DNA of 60,000 bases from Cristatella mucedo (GCA_009760855.2 WPIO01000006.1:11701501-11761500), one strand, 5' to 3'. Counted from the first letter of the stretch, positions 22,480 to 53,890 are shown. Numbers and translations are program-made. Notes: a model not told the origin generated them from the sequence alone.

Positions 22480-23250
22480 ATTCACACGAAATTCAGGAAA
22501 TAATTCGGCCACGGAGATTTATGAAGATATTTCGCAAGAAGAGGACTCAAATTTATTTGAATAAATATAGAATGTTGTGTATGAATAATGAATAAAATGT
22601 ATTTTCGTACACAAAGGAATGAGTAACTGCAGATTGTTGAACATGAAAAAATGAGAAATCACGTGGAAATAAGCCCCAATGCTTCTTGTGGAGAAAAAAT
22701 ATCACAAGACCCGGTCTTATTTCACGTAAATATGGTAGTATAATTTTGGCAGCGTCCCTGCCTGTTGCTTCTTAATCCAGTACCAGTTGAGCAAAATCTT
22801 ACCTCACACCACAGAATTTACAGGTTTTGTATTCTACATACTTGCGCTATTGAAGAGTTTTAGACTTTGTTAATAAAGCACTTTTTAATACAAAATAGCT
22901 AGTAAATTCTAACAGCCTTGCCTTAAGATATTTTTCAACCGAGGGTCAAAACTCACCTATTGCTAAAGGGGGCGGCACGTAACATTACTGAGTCCATTTT
23001 CGTGGACCGAGGTCAGTGCGCTTTACTGCTGGTTTGCTTGCATAAATAGCGACTTGAGATAGGACCGAGAATACTGGCTGAAAGACAACGTGCAAAGCCG
23101 TCCATACTCGTATTGAGTGGCGAAGTGTTTTTGTACACAAACGTGACGAATGCAAAACTAGGTCACATACCATTTAACAGCTTTTTAATCAGTATCGTTA
23201 TCTATCGTTATCAAAAAAAAAAGTAAACGGCAAGTAGAACCACGAGCGCA
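22480..23250. other. No gene recognised
   Basis: AT-rich sequence between the transposase relic and the GA microsatellite upstream of GMPPB. Confidence 0.4.
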
Positions 23251-23285
23251 GCAAGTGCCTTTGCAGCGCTCGAGACAAGCGAAGC

Positions 23286-23394
<109 letters not shown>

Positions 23395-23639
23395 AAGCGA
23401 GGCTCTCAGCTCTACGGGTGAATGCGCTGCTCGGTGTGCAATGTATTTAGCTCAAATGGGCCAACCCGTAACCATGAATATGTATATTGTACTGCTCGGC
23501 CGCAGAACGCGAGGTGCAGAGCAAGCTTCGGCTACGGCTTCTGCGACGGTTTAGGTGCTCAGATTTCAGATGCTTAGAATGTAGACTTCACTTTGCATTT
23601 TCCCTATCATCTAACGGCTGGCGTTGGAGAACACCTAAG

Positions 23640-23798
23640 TACCGCTGGCAATCCCGACGACCGGTTCCCCAAGCCTTGCGTTAGGGCGTGGTAGGTAACG
23701 ACCGCGTCAGCGGAAGTGTTCTCGCGTTCGATGACGCAGAGAGGAAGTAGTCTCGTTTCCGTACGACGCGGCGGCTTCGTGGCAGAAGGGAAAGCCGG
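23640..23798 (+). promoter_or_regulatory. Candidate GMPPB promoter and 5' UTR exon
   Basis: A short CpG-rich stretch upstream of GMPPB ends at a good donor, CCGG|GTAGGT (23799). A matching acceptor TTTCTAG at 24091-24097 lies 25 bp before the start codon. This suggests a non-coding first exon spliced to 24098. It is inferred from signals only. Confidence 0.4.
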
Positions 23799-24086
23799 GT
23801 AGGTTGGCTCCTGGAATGAGTGCTTGCCACGTAGGATGGCAGGCGAACCCCCGCACGGCGATTGTTTATTTTTTTAGCTCGCTTTTTAGCCCGCCTAGCC
23901 CGCTTTTAGCCCGCTCTTTAGCCCCGTCTCTGCTTTTTGTAGTCCTCCAGATTTCAACGCCACCCGTTAGACGAGCATTGCAATTTAGCTTGTGCTGTTC
24001 AGGGGATGCAGTCGGCTGACAGCTTATGTATGGATATTTTGCTGCTTTTGTGACGAGCTTGCGTTTATTTCGTTTTTCTCATTTAA

Positions 24087-38927
<14,841 letters not shown>

Positions 38928-40980
38928 ACCAAACTTCAGGAAATTCAGTGGTCAGACATCTTTCAAAGCTACCACCCAATAATTCTACATACTGAAGGAA
39001 CATTCCTTTTTGACTTGTGGCTGTGCGTTATGTTCTGCTGCTGGTCGGTTATATACTTGCGTGTGCAAACATCTACTTCAGATTCCTGGCTCGCAGGTAC
39101 CCTGCTTGTGATTGATGCTGGCCAGGTTGTTCAAAGCCTTCCAAGACTGATGTGTTATTCGATCGTGCATGGTTTACCAGGTTCATGCATTTGGATAGTG
39201 GCCCGGCTACTGAAGCATGTCTGAGGAAGCAATCTTGGCTAAGTGGCCGACATGGTAGCATAATTCTACTTTGGTTCTGCACGAGAGCACTGCCGTGTAT
39301 TGCATTTGGTCGAAGTTTTCCAAGGATGCACGTGTTTTTATTTAGCCATCGAGGCCCACTTTCATCTGTTTCCTTGGGTGTCTATGGCCCAGGAGCATTC
39401 GAGTTGAATTTCTTGCAGTAGCCTCAGGCATGTTGGGCGTTTTACCTTTTGTCCATTGCTGCTGTTTTGCTGCTTGCCTTTTTTCTGGCTGCCTGCATTT
39501 CTGTGTACTTGTTCCACGGCGACAAAGTTTTGCAGCCGAAAGGCAAGCTTGTCCCCGGTTCTCTGAATTTGTTTAATCGCTGTCACAATATCCATTTTTA
39601 TCAGCAGATGCGTTATGTTTGGCAGATGCAGTGCCACAGACAATCAGGTTTATTTACCATTGCTGTAGTTAGAAGCTTACGAAGCTGCTCAACAGTGAGG
39701 TTCTCAACCAGTTTGCTCTGATGCTCCGACATCCAATTGCTTGCATGAATGTACCAAGCACTTCTTCGATGCAGATACAGTGCTTGGCAGCACTTTCGTC
39801 GATAGTTCATTACATTCTAACGCCTCGCCAAGCTACTGCAGCAAGTTGAATGCATTTGACTGCCAGGGCCTAGCTGGTTATGATCTGTTAACAACAAGAA
39901 TTAGCAAAATTTGACGAGTGGCAGCTGATAAAGTGCCTCCAAGCATCGATACAGGTTAGGAAATCTCAGGTCCTCTCTGGATTGGGAGCATCTTGTTTGA
40001 TTAGCGATTGTGTTATCATGGACAAAGAAATCTGCTTCTTACGCCACCATTGCTTTTTCTGCTGCAGTAATGCTCTTAGCTGGCGTAGCTGGATGACTAT
40101 GAAGCCACGAGACCGTTTCACCATGACCAGATCACGTGACACATGTTGAGACTTTCTTGGCTGCCTGCCCTAGATTCGAACCTGTCTAGTCCGCATCGCT
40201 GTACGTCCACTGTTATTTGATTCGACTAGTCCAGACTGTCCTTTCTAGCTTCTTTTCGGACGTTACCACAACCAAATATACACTTGCCAAGCAGCCCTAG
40301 GTGGGCTCGGATTCGTCTCTCAATCGTGGACAGTTACGGGGGGGGGGGGGGAGATAACAGGAGAGCCAGCTAGGGCTGGAGGAAGAAAGGCAGAAAGAGG
40401 AGGATAGATTGTCTGGCCATTGTGGCCATGACAAACGATTCTGAAACAGCTAGAAGGAGCCGGTGAGCAGTGTACGTCAGACCGTACAGTCCCCTTCGAT
40501 AGGAAATTGAGACTACCAAAGCATGGTCCATTGAAAAACGTTTAGGTTCGTATCGGTCGACCTAAAATAACTATTTCCTATTAAACTATCTAGCTGTTAA
40601 CTTAATAAAAGTTGAAAATCAAGCTATAGTTATCATTAAAATAAGCTTGCCAGAGACAGAGCCAGGATTGGAGTGCCATGGCTGCACCGGGTCTGGGGGC
40701 AGGAGCCTCCCCCCAGGGGTCAGGGGGCATCCCTTAAGACGTCTACTGAGTGGTACACTTTTTTGTGCAGCTTCAGACCCCAGAAATGAGGCACACTGCT
40801 TTTCTGATTAGATCTACAGAGCGTTTCATTGTGTTAGGTCTTTTTCGTCCGGCATAATGGTTTTTCTCTAGACAACTTACCAATTTTTTGCAATAGTGTT
40901 GAAACAAAAATGCCATTCCGCACACCATTAATTTCTTTGCGTGCATTCCTACTAACTAGACGAGATCGTTTGCCAGCTGG
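38928..40980. other. GMPPB 3' flank, duplicated, no gene recognised
   Basis: Collinear with 6541-9200. A run of 14 G lies at 40338-40351. A short G/C-rich hairpin-like stretch (CTGGGGG...CCCCCCAG) lies near 40702-40726. Confidence 0.6.
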
Positions 40981-40999
40981 CCGTGCTGGTATGCTTCAG

Positions 41000-43748
<2,749 letters not shown>

Positions 43749-44590
43749 TTCAACAATTGGGTATGCTGGTTCTTTTTAGCTGGGAGCCCATCAGGCCCAG
43801 GCATACTTTATTGACCAGCATGGTTCTTAACGGGACGTGATGCTAGGAGGGGGAGGGCAAATAGACCGGCTGGACTTAAAGCAAATGCTTCTGCAGGATC
43901 TGTCTCTTAAGTAGCCCGAAGTCTCCTGCGACCGCCGAAGTTCATAGTCATCACTGAAGAGAGGGCTAAGCCAACTCTGGAGCCATCCGGTTACGGAGTT
44001 GTCGGAGCATTTTCATATAAGCCTGCTTGCAGCTTGTTTCACCGGTGAGAGCTACTGCTTGTCTGTTGCCCGAGGATTTCGACCTTGCTCTTGCTCATTG
44101 CACCCCAATGCTGTGCCACGAGCAGTATATTCTATGAGCATCAAAAGCCTCTCGGTGAGTGCTGCTTGTACCTGCCTGCTGCCGCATAGAACTTAGCATA
44201 AATAATGCCATCAGAAGTGGCATGCAATGATACAATATTTCCCTATGTCTAGAATTGCTATGATGAGAAAAACTTCTGGCCACTCGTAAGTACTCGGGTA
44301 CAACATAGCTGCACGTCTTTGTAAGTAAATTGGATGCAGTTGGAGGAAAGTAGGTCTGATCCTACATGCCACCACACTTTCGCTAAGGGCCGGCCCGGAC
44401 CGATCGAGTTCAGGGTTTTTGCCACTCAACTGACAAATACAGAACTCCGAGGATCCGTATGGGGAACTTTGGATATGGCTCAGTGATAGATCAGGCATAG
44501 ACTGTGCTGACCACTTAGAGATAGTAACGAAATGACGAGATAATACTGTTTGCATTAACTAAACACACAGACTTATAGAGATAAGTCTGC

Positions 44591-44727
44591 TCTAATCTCC
44601 CGAATTAGACGTCAAATGATTGCGAAAAATTGGCTATACTGTAGCGCAAGACTGATGAGCCTAATTTCCCAAATTAGGCGTCAAATTCTTGCGAAACATT
44701 GGCTTGACTGTAACGCAAGACTGATAA
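44591..44727. repeat. Tandem duplication, about 68 bp x 2
   Basis: 'ctaatctcccgaattagacg' through 'gcgcaagactgatga' is repeated with changes. The paralogous site near 10000-10080 appears single. Confidence 0.75.
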
Positions 44728-45459
44728 CGGATGACCATTACCAAGAGACCTTCCAAATCCTAAAAAGATGTCTCAGGGAAAGGTAAATGGTATTGAATAA
44801 TGCCTGGGGAGAGTTAGGGCAGGAGCTGCCGACATTTATGATGGTCAAAGGTGTCATCTGCTGCTAGTAGATCTACAAGTACCTGCAGAGTGACCCTAAG
44901 CCGATCAGCATAGTTCTCAAGATCGGTGTAAACCCGAGGCAGTGCCGTTTCGTTAGGACCGGTTAGCTCTAAATTCCGATTGCAGCTTGCCGGCACGATC
45001 CGATGAATTGGTGTTATCGTTCTGTTGCCGGGCGTTCAATAATCTTGGATAAGAGCCCTAGAAGGAAGACTGGATAAAAGTTAGCGAATGACTTCTCATG
45101 ACTTCTGTCGGCTTTCTAGTGAGTGGCGCACGCACGCAGGGACTCGCAGGCTCACGCTCGAGCGTCTGTCTGTCTGCGCATGCGTGTGTGTGTGAGAGCG
45201 AGAGTCGAGCTAGCGGCTTTCGTCAACAAGCACTCGGATACTGTGTCGCAATGCGGGTGAGGACAGACGGATATCAGTTTAGTCTAAACTTAATGATCCG
45301 TATGTTATTAAAGGTAATCCAGTCTTCATTAAGAAGCATGGTAAACTTTGATGATAGAATGAGAATAGATTGGATGAAAGTATGTCGTCTGAAGCTGACG
45401 ACCGATAGCTATTTAGGATTGGTAATGCAAGGGTATGCTGGCAGGTGTACAGGTTTGCT

Positions 45460-45870
45460 GAAACGCAATGTACTTTTTGGAATCTGAGGGCACGTTATCA
45501 AATCAAATGTATTATTAGTATTATGGTAAGCACGTGTGTTCGGTCGGTCCGCAAATTGAGCCAATTACGATACGCCTGAGAGGCCAAGCTGTTCACTTCG
45601 TGCCAGCCAATAAAGGGCGTATTATTAGCCGATTGGAATCCCAGTGCAGACCCTTGGCCACTCGAAGCTTGCAGCTAGACTATGAGATTTGGTTCTTTAA
45701 ATTGGTGATGCTGTAGTGCAATCGTGATCATGTGCTCAGAATTTTGGTGTCTTTATGATGAGTTTTTAAAGCACGAAAGCTTTATTAAGAATACCGCTTC
45801 CACGGCTAGCCATCTCATTCAATCTTTGTCTAAGATTAGGGACTATCAATATACACAGCTGAAAAACGGG
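45460..45870 (+). mobile_element. Old L2-type fragments
   Basis: An L2-type 3' tip (GAATCTGAGGGCACGTTATC with an ATT-type tail) lies at 45460-45525. An L2-A RT fragment ('accgcttccacggctagcca', 'tctaagattaggga') lies at 45765-45870. Confidence 0.6.
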
Positions 45871-48635
45871 TGTTCTGCTCAAGGGCAGAACATGCGTTAA
45901 CCAATTATAATAAGGGCACGGGCAAGATACCTTTCTTTCCTAAAAATAGGATGCTGACCGTTTAGGTAGCGCCCACAGCAAATAGTCATTCTTGAGAGAG
46001 TACCGGTCTGGCAGCAGCGTTCTTAGATATTAGCCTCCCCTGAATGGCTAGTCGCTGCTCGTTGGCTCTCCAGAATGGTCCTGCATCCTGAATGACAAGA
46101 AGGCAGCCTAGCAGTGCAGTGCACCGCCGATACCTAGGTGTGCAGAGAGGTGATCCCGAAGTATCTGGCGGTCAAGAGTATAGTGCCCGTTGTGTGCCTA
46201 GCTCCGGATCACGAGGCAATAGGAGAGAAGAGAGCGTATAAATTGTATTGTATAACGGCTGACGTACATGCAAGAAGTGAAAATCCACTGCAGGAATTCG
46301 CTCACAATCCGGGATAGAGCATGCCCGTAGCTTCGGCTGGGGCAGAGCCACGTGACGGCGATGACACGTTCACAGATCCACTGTCTTCTCGTCCTGCTCT
46401 TCTCGAGTTGTTCGAGCCGGCCTTCCCATATCCGCATCGACAGCAGTTAGTGAACTAATAGGATTCGAAAGCCGTCAGTAGAATAATCGCTATTTATCTC
46501 CTTCGGCAGAGCGATATTGATCTCGGTTAACCAGTCAGTTAATTTGGTCGCAACGACCATCGGCGGCTGATAGGGTTCGTAGGTCTCATCCCTCAGTCTG
46601 CACTCCGAAAGAATATTCATAACCACAAGTGGTAACATTATAAAGAATCGTAGAAGAGGTGCGGGTTGTTAGTCAGTCAGCTCGGCTATTGTCTTCAGTT
46701 ATGCGAGCTACATGGCAGAGATCCAGCAATCTAGAAGCAAGTTGGTTTTAACAGATAGTGAATGCTTTCTTGGACACCTCGGACGGCCCGTGCTCTAGCA
46801 ATGTCGTTGATTCCTCGTGCGCCTCTGCGAACGTCTTGTATGATGCTGTTGTCATGCCTGGTTCGGCCGGCGACAGTGTCTGCCAACTAAAAATGCTGGC
46901 TGGAGGTGCACACGCAGGTCAACATGTAGCGAATGGTGCTGCCTTTCTCTACACTTGAGATTGTACGTGCCTATTGCAGTTCCGTAGGTAATGCAACTGC
47001 AAGAGACAATTTTATGAGAAGTCAAACAAGAGAGACATGCACGTCGACGACCACGGTTGCTCCTAGCGCTGCTGCTTCCAGCGAAGCAGAAGCTCGGGCA
47101 GAGAGAGAGAGAGAGAGAGCAGCTGCGCGTGGGCTCTGAAATATGCTCCTCCGCCAAGGCCTTGCAGACGCGTCGCTCCAAAAGTAGCATATCTCTCACG
47201 TACTCATATCTCAGTACTCATATCTCTCCTGTGAGCCATAGCAACAGCCATCTCCCTCATTCAAAGGCGGTAACAGGGCACTTACTAAACAGGCAAGTCT
47301 ATCGAAGTCGTGGTTGGTCGTTCGAGCGGCATCACCTTAAGGTCAATGATTGAATAGTATGTGATTAGTGGGATACTCAGCAGCTCGACCGTTTCGTGAT
47401 ATTCCTCTTCTAGCATAACGTACGCATGATTCGTGAGTGATTTGGGTGAGTGGGTTCTCCGTGCACCACTATAGGTGCCTCGACTCTATTGTATGACCCA
47501 AGAGGTGTGATGGAGCATTCGAACCAAAGGAAGTGGTATTTCAGGTCGGGCGCTGTCTGCATCCCATCCTCTGCTGCCACGACTATGTTTGTCAGTCAGT
47601 GGGGAAAAGCGTGCACTTATGTGTGTCTACTAACCGGAAGCAATAGATACTTAGCTAGATATTCCTGGCTGCCCACGAGCTGCTGTTTTACAAATCCGTC
47701 CCTGCCAGTGTGATAATTTGTAGGGAGGTTAATTCGCAGCATAGCAGAAGAATCGCTGTGCTGGCAATGGCAAGGCACGACTGGTTGGCAAGCAATAAGC
47801 GACATTAAACGTAGTACGTAGGACGCCAGTCTAAGTCTAGCGTATTATTCAAAAGAGCGACGATTTGGTTCATAATGACGCCATCTTTTTTTCAGAAACT
47901 GTTACACTCACCTTCTCAACCTCTTAAGCCATAGTATGGAAAGCAGAAACCTAACTTAAAATCAATTTTTGGGCCCCCAATTTAAAGAAATGACCCTGTC
48001 GTGCTTTCGCGCCTAGATTAAGCTTTCACAGCCATGCGATTTTGCGGAAACACCCTATGTCCAACCAAATAAGCCAAAGACCGTTGAATGCTGCGCGTAG
48101 GGGGTCTGCTATCGGTTAGACTCATGACCCATGCGTTTCATTTAAGTTGAGCTACTTTGCTGAGAAAAATTGCCAGGACGAATTCCCCAGTTTTAAACAC
48201 ACTGATACGTTTGGCTAATGCCGCTGCTCAAGTAACAGCTTCAGCTTTAGCTGGACAGGCAGGCAGAACGATCGCCATGCTGAACGACCGATCGGTGGTG
48301 CCCTTGAAGCAGAGCAAATTAGCAACGAAGTAATCGAGGCAGCGGACAGCACAAACCTCACTCATTCGGCAAAATGCCGCGAGTCTCCATTCGAAATGAA
48401 CGTTATAAATGAATGATCTACTGAATCTTTACATGGCATCCATGTACAACGTGTTGTCGTATTGCTAGATTTCACAACACTGCACTAGTTTCGCCCAGAG
48501 GTAAGATACTAGCTGTTGCTACATTGCCAAGCTCTGCACTAGTTTTACGCAAGAAGTAAGTTCTACACTATTCGTGCGAACGAAATGAAGGCCCAGTCAC
48601 TAAAATATTTTGATTTAGTTCAAGCAACATCCCCA
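45871..48635. other. No gene recognised
   Basis: Short open stretches on both strands with no known motif. A small GA run at 47100-47119. I see no splice-consistent coding sequence. Confidence 0.35.
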
Positions 48636-48639
48636 AAAG

Positions 48640-48850
48640 ATCGCAATTTAGTGCAGAGATTGGTTGGACGACCGGCAGTTGAAGAGCAAGTGATGCCAGC
48701 ATACACTACAGGAGTAAAGACGTCGAATAGGTAGGCTCGTGCAAGGGGTAAGGCGACCTATATGCTCGAGAATGAATCTTTCTTGATGCTTCACGCTGTT
48801 GTGGATTGCGATGCTTGATTGGGAGCCAGTGGAGCTCAGACATAGGTGTT
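48640..48850 (-). mobile_element. Old L2-type RT C-terminal relic
   Basis: On the minus strand 'SELHWLPIKHR' is readable at about 48840-48805, matching the HWLPVKQR motif of L2-B, followed by decayed sequence. Confidence 0.5.
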
Positions 48851-48899
48851 GTCATGCACCAGCCAAGCCGTTAACGCCTTACCGTATATAAATTTGGCT

Positions 48900-49545
48900 A
48901 TACACGTCATCAAACGTCTGGGAGCTCAATTTTCTGCAATCACGGACACGATCGGGAAAGCGTATCTAGCCAAAAAAAGAAATATATCTAAAAATTTATA
49001 AAAAAAGACAGCAGAGATGAATCCACATTAAAAAAACTTCACTCTGACACTTATTGTGAGTTATTAGACAATTTGTGGGATTTACATGGCAGCAAGCTAC
49101 GCTGAGGTAAAAGTATAAATGAACTGCATACAAGTCATGATCATGCACCTCAACAAGCTTCACACATGTACCTCTACCTACCAAGGTTTAACAGGTTGGG
49201 ATACAAGTCGAACACGATGCACTGATGGGTTAATTTTGTATTTGCTAAGATGTTGCTTTTAATTTACATCAGGCAAAACATGGTTTGCATAATCAATTTT
49301 GGTTTTTATGTGGAAGTTATCAGAACTTCCGATTAAATTTTTAAAACGTTTGTCGTTTGAAAGGCACCCTAAAAATACATTTGTTGACAAATATCCGATT
49401 GGCAGACCATTTTATAAGTGCTTTCTTACAATAAACGCTCAATTAATTTACTGGAATTCAGAATTAGAGCAACGCAATTAAGGCCCGAAAGAAATGTGCA
49501 CAATAAATCGCACATAGCGCATACGCACTGTACACGATTTCGCAT
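48900..49545. repeat. Unclassified interspersed repeat, copy 2
   Basis: Partner of 28985-29560, alignable by eye over about 550 bp. Its first about 50 bp ('cgtcatcaaacgtctgggag' onward) match the reverse complement of the start of copy 1. Confidence 0.65.
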
Positions 49546-50013
49546 TGCTTCATGCTTTGCTGTATATTCGGTCAGAAAAGCATTTTTTTGGGTCTCCTAG
49601 GATTGACTGTACATTGGCTTTGGCTTTTTGGTGCCTGAATCATGACCTCAGACTTCTTCGACTGCAACGTGAATTCGTCATCGCTGACGGTTAATATTAA
49701 AAGTGCCCATATCGGTGCACTTATTTTTTTTCACTGGCCGATCAAAATTTGTGAGCAGCTCTCTCATTTTTCCTAGACGAAGCCTCAGACCCACTTATTT
49801 CTTTTTCTTGAAGATGGTCTTCGCTCCTGCGCGGTTACGGTGTATAATGGATCGGTTTTGAGCTGGACAGGAGTATCCTTGAATGAATTAACGAATGAGC
49901 AGCCAGTTTCTGCCTCGTACAAGGGTCATACTGAATGATGGTAATGTTGTCCAGCCGCAGCTTTGGTCCCGCACACGTTGTCCGTTGACGTAGCAGCCGA
50001 GCGGTTGCACGTG

Positions 50014-50100
50014 ACCTACCAGTGACGTGGCCTACCAGTGACCTTGGCTTCTTTCTTGGCTTCTTTGCTCCTTTCTTTCTTGGCTTCTTTGCTCCTTTCG
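50014..50100. repeat. Short tandem repeats
   Basis: 'cctaccagtgac' occurs twice, followed by 'cttggcttctttgctccttt' in about two copies. Confidence 0.8.
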
Positions 50101-50214
50101 CGACAACGGCTTAAACGACACGGAGCCAGTTCGTTTGCACAACGGTGATTCAGCTTAAGAGATAGCCGATAGGTGACAGTTGGTGACAGCACAAGCGGAA
50201 CCATAGTGTCCTCA

Positions 50215-50406
50215 GCATTAAGTGGGTCCCTGTGATTCGTCCTTTATGTGCTTATGCGTGCTGACACTGTGCATGCTGCCACTAACCACACTTGCATGCT
50301 GACCCTGTGCATGTCACCCCTAACCACCTTGTTCATGTGGTTTATCAAGCATGATATTTATTACTCACGATTCAATCGCATTTCCCTTTGCAGCAAATGT
50401 AAAGCG

Positions 50407-50469
<63 letters not shown>

Positions 50470-50530
50470 AGTTCTCTGAGGGCGCTTTATCAAGTGAATT
50501 ATTATTATTATTATTGTTATTATTATTATG
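50215..50530 (+). mobile_element. L2-B LINE 3' end with GA-expanded hairpin
   Basis: L2-B 3' UTR from the last RT codons ('cagcattaagtgggtccctg') to an ATT tail at 50499-50529. The hairpin loop holds a 58-bp GA run (50409-50466). Confidence 0.93.
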
Positions 50531-50624
50531 TTCATCTCCCGACCGAGACCCGTAATATAGCTAGACATGTGTGTCACCCAATCGACTCACCTCTGAGGTA
50601 TGCCGATATGATAAGCTTGATAAC

Positions 50625-51418
50625 ATATGCTTCATAACATTGCTAAAATTAGGGCTTGTTTAGATAAGGATACCACGTCCAAGTTGGTCCATGCATTCGT
50701 GACATCTCGTCTCGACTTCTGCAACTCACTGCTTACTGGCCTACCAGCATGTGCGATCAGGCGATTGCAGCTGGTGCAAAACTCTGCAGCTAGGCTTGTC
50801 TGTCGTGAGCGTCGCAGTTGCCACATTACTCCACTTCTCGCCGACCTGCACTGGTTACCAGTCAAGCAACGGATTGACTTCAAGGTTTTGTCGCTCACTT
50901 TTAGGTCTCTTCATTCTATGGCTCCAGCCTATCTTTCAGAGATACTACCCCATCAGGCAAAGCATCGTACCACTCGCTTTTCGGAATCTAACAGTCTAGA
51001 AATACCTCGTACAAACCTTAAATCCTTTGGAGACCGTGCATTTAGCTCGTATGCTCCCACAGCCTGGAACTCCCTCCCGACCTGCATCAGAACATCCCCT
51101 GACCTGACCACATTTAAAAGAAACTTAAAAACATACCTATTTAGGACAGCATTTAGTGGGTCCTTGTGATTCGTCCTCGATGTGCTTATGCGTGCTGACA
51201 CTGTTCATGCTGCCACTAACCACATTTGCATGCTGACCCAGTGCATGTAACCCCTAACCATGTTATTCATTTTGTTTGTTTTTAAAGCATGATTTTACTT
51301 ACTATTCTATTGCCTATCAGTTTGCAGCAAATGTAAAGCGCCTAGAAAGAGATTAAGTTCTCTGAGGGCGCTTTATCAAGTGCAATATTATTATTATAAT
51401 TATTATTATTATTATAAG
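50625..51418 (+). mobile_element. L2-B LINE, 5'-truncated, open RT C-terminus
   Basis: 180 open codons (50627-51169) encode the C-terminal RT region ([53 protein letters not shown]). A complete 3' UTR, hairpin and ATT tail (51388-51415) follow. It lies just downstream of another L2-B 3' end, with about 95 bp between them. Confidence 0.93.
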
Positions 51419-52290
51419 CAGGCCAGAGTTAATTTGGCGAGCTGTGAGTGGCCTAGCTAGTGAAAGCGAAGACCATGTCGGCCAAAGGCAAATTAGTCAT
51501 ACAATAGTTACATGCTCGTGATCGAAAGCATGACAGGTTTGCACTTAGTCGTTGGAGGTTAGCAGATAGCAGAGTAAGAGAATGATCAAGATGGGACTTC
51601 GAAGACCTTGTAGGGAGAATACTACGGAACAAGACTAGTAAGTGCTCTGTGGCCTAGGGCAGACAGACCTGAGAGTCAGAAACTGTGGGCTCACGGACAT
51701 GTCATTTGTACCAAGTACACCGTAGGTTTTTCCCGAGAATTCCTGTTGCTCACCGCCAAAGCAATTAGACCTGTCCTGCTGCTAGACAAGGCCGCAGGGC
51801 TCGTTTAGGACCCAATGGATATTCGGGGCCCCGGATGTCCGCTACCCTGCATGCTGCCGTGCTGCGCTGTATTATCGATTCCCTGGTGCAGTGTGATTTC
51901 GATACGCGAGACGGGGTCAGTTGTACGTTTTGGTTTTTTATATTGAGGTCTGAATTGAAATTTTCTCTATCGAGTGATCTATTTTGTTTGCTAATAGGCT
52001 AAATAATGAAATTGCATGCGTATGCATGGCTCTTTCATTATCAGAGTGAAGCTTATTTTGACATTTTGCCAGAGAAATAAAGTAATTAAGAATACCGGCA
52101 GCTAACCAAAAAGATGGACAACAACGTAGAGGCAGACGATGCCTCTGTCCCCTGGGGCGCTAGTAAGGATTTCTCTCACTATTTAGAGCTCTAAATGCAG
52201 AAGGAAATTGAAAAGACTCACTCGCATTTGGAGCGCCTTTGCGTATTCGTACACAGGAATGCGGCGCTGGTTTGGATTTGGTTTCGGCTC
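51419..52290. other. No gene recognised
   Basis: No long open frame, known repeat or RNA gene identified. Confidence 0.4.
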
Positions 52291-52294
52291 GAGC

Positions 52295-52375
52295 ACCGCG
52301 GTACATGTGAGGCGCCTGAATAGAGATACATTTCACCTGGCGTGCCATATAAATGAGTCATATTTTATTACTTTT
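52295..52375 (+). mobile_element. L2/SINE-type 3' tip
   Basis: 'catgtgaggcgcctgaatag', 'cacctggcgtgccatataaa': a variant of the L2-type terminal hairpin with an AT-rich tail. Confidence 0.55.
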
Positions 52376-53490
52376 TAGTTTGTAGGAAGCTTATACCAAT
52401 CGGTCAACACGTAGCAGCTGAGCATAGATTTGCATCTTTCGAAAGCAGTGCTGTATAATGAGAGAGGGACCAACGTGGGGATGGGGAGGGGAGCTGAAAG
52501 CCATCACAATCTAAATGAATTGGTGGAGCTGGCTTACTGGGTTTCGTATAAACTCTCCCTTCGTCGGTGAGCACATCTTCTAGTGGCTCTCCTAGATGAC
52601 CTGGGCGCTTCCAGGTGGAGGCGCCTCCTGCTTGTGAGAGCGGTAAAAGAAGCCTGCATGGGCTCGCCTTCGGCGTGCAGCCTCCTGGTCCGGCTCCGCT
52701 ACGGCTACCGGGCATAAGATGCTGCTACAAACGGTGTTTCTTGTGGCGGCATCTCCCCGGCGTCCGTGTTCCGAGTTGGTCACTTGGGGTGAGCTGAATG
52801 GTTTAAACAGAGGTGAGCTCGAGGGCTTTCCGGTTAAAAAATTGCCTGGTAACTTACCATTCTAGATAAGCTGGCTAGACAGGTAAACCACTACCTGCGG
52901 TAGCTAACCGTGTCAATCGATAAAGGATGTCTCTTTGTGTCCTCGTCTTTCTGGGCTGCTCTAGGACGCGACCAAAGTGAGGTCAAGCTAAACAGACCAA
53001 TTGAGCCTCTAGGTCTCTTTAAAAAACGCCCAGGAGGGGGCGCCTCCGTGCACCAGGAGCGACTCTAAAGGCTTTTAGAGGACGGAGCGCATTCCTGGAG
53101 TGGATTCGAGACATAGCTCCAGTAGGAGCAAAATGAACACATTTCTTAACTTAACTTGTGCTAGAAAAGCGGCTAATGAACAAGGTGCCTTGTTCGTGCA
53201 CGTTCGGGGCGGTGTCAACTTCCGGAAAGGGCTGTCGTTTATCAAAGGAGACGATTGTTCTTGTAGCACATCTAAGAGTGAATTCTTTTTAGGTAAATCA
53301 ACACTGGTTCACACCACGCTAGTTCCTACAGTGCACACCTTCAGACTCTCAATAAAAGTAAGCAACGTCCAGCCTTTGCGTGTCAAAAACTGGCTTCAGG
53401 GTGACAGCTTTAGCATGGAGCCTTCAGGACTTTCGAAACGTTTCTATAGCTAATCTAATGGTTACAATACAATAAAAATCAAAATCAGAG
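52376..53490. other. No gene recognised
   Basis: A G+C-rich stretch at 52590-52760 and a 117-codon open stretch (53100-53453, +) with no known motif. Confidence 0.35.
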
Positions 53491-53492
53491 TA

Positions 53493-53532
53493 TATATATA
53501 TGCATATATATATATATATATATATATACACG

Positions 53533-53575
<43 letters not shown>

Positions 53576-53596
53576 ACACACACATATACACACACA

Positions 53597-53650
<54 letters not shown>

Positions 53651-53665
53651 CACATATATATATAT

Positions 53666-53705
<40 letters not shown>
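53493..53705. repeat. Compound (TA)n/(CA)n microsatellite
   Basis: Alternating blocks of TA and CA repeats over about 210 bp. It opens artificial YIYI/VCVC reading frames that are not genes. Confidence 0.97.
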
Positions 53706-53747
53706 TTATAGTGTATGCCTCATCTATATAGACGCAGAAGAGCCTCC

Positions 53748-53890
53748 TTCATGGCAATCGCCACCGCTTGCAGTGGTAAATAATAGTGGTCTATCAACCT
53801 GTAGGACTTGAGCCCACAACACAAGTCTTAAAGAGCGAGCACCTTGGCCCTGGGCCAAGACCCACGAGTTAGGCTGCAGCGGTCGAATAG
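53748..53890 (-). mobile_element. SINE-like repeat (same family as 24790-24900)
   Basis: The minus strand carries a B-box-like 'GTTGTGGGCTCAAGTCC' preceded by 'GGTGCTCGCTCTTTAAGAC', shared with the intron 1 copy. The A box is weak. Confidence 0.55.

Noticed and set aside
53424-53811. Open frames of repeated Cys-Val, His-Thr or Ile-Tyr
   Set aside because: Translation of the CA/TA microsatellite on both strands.
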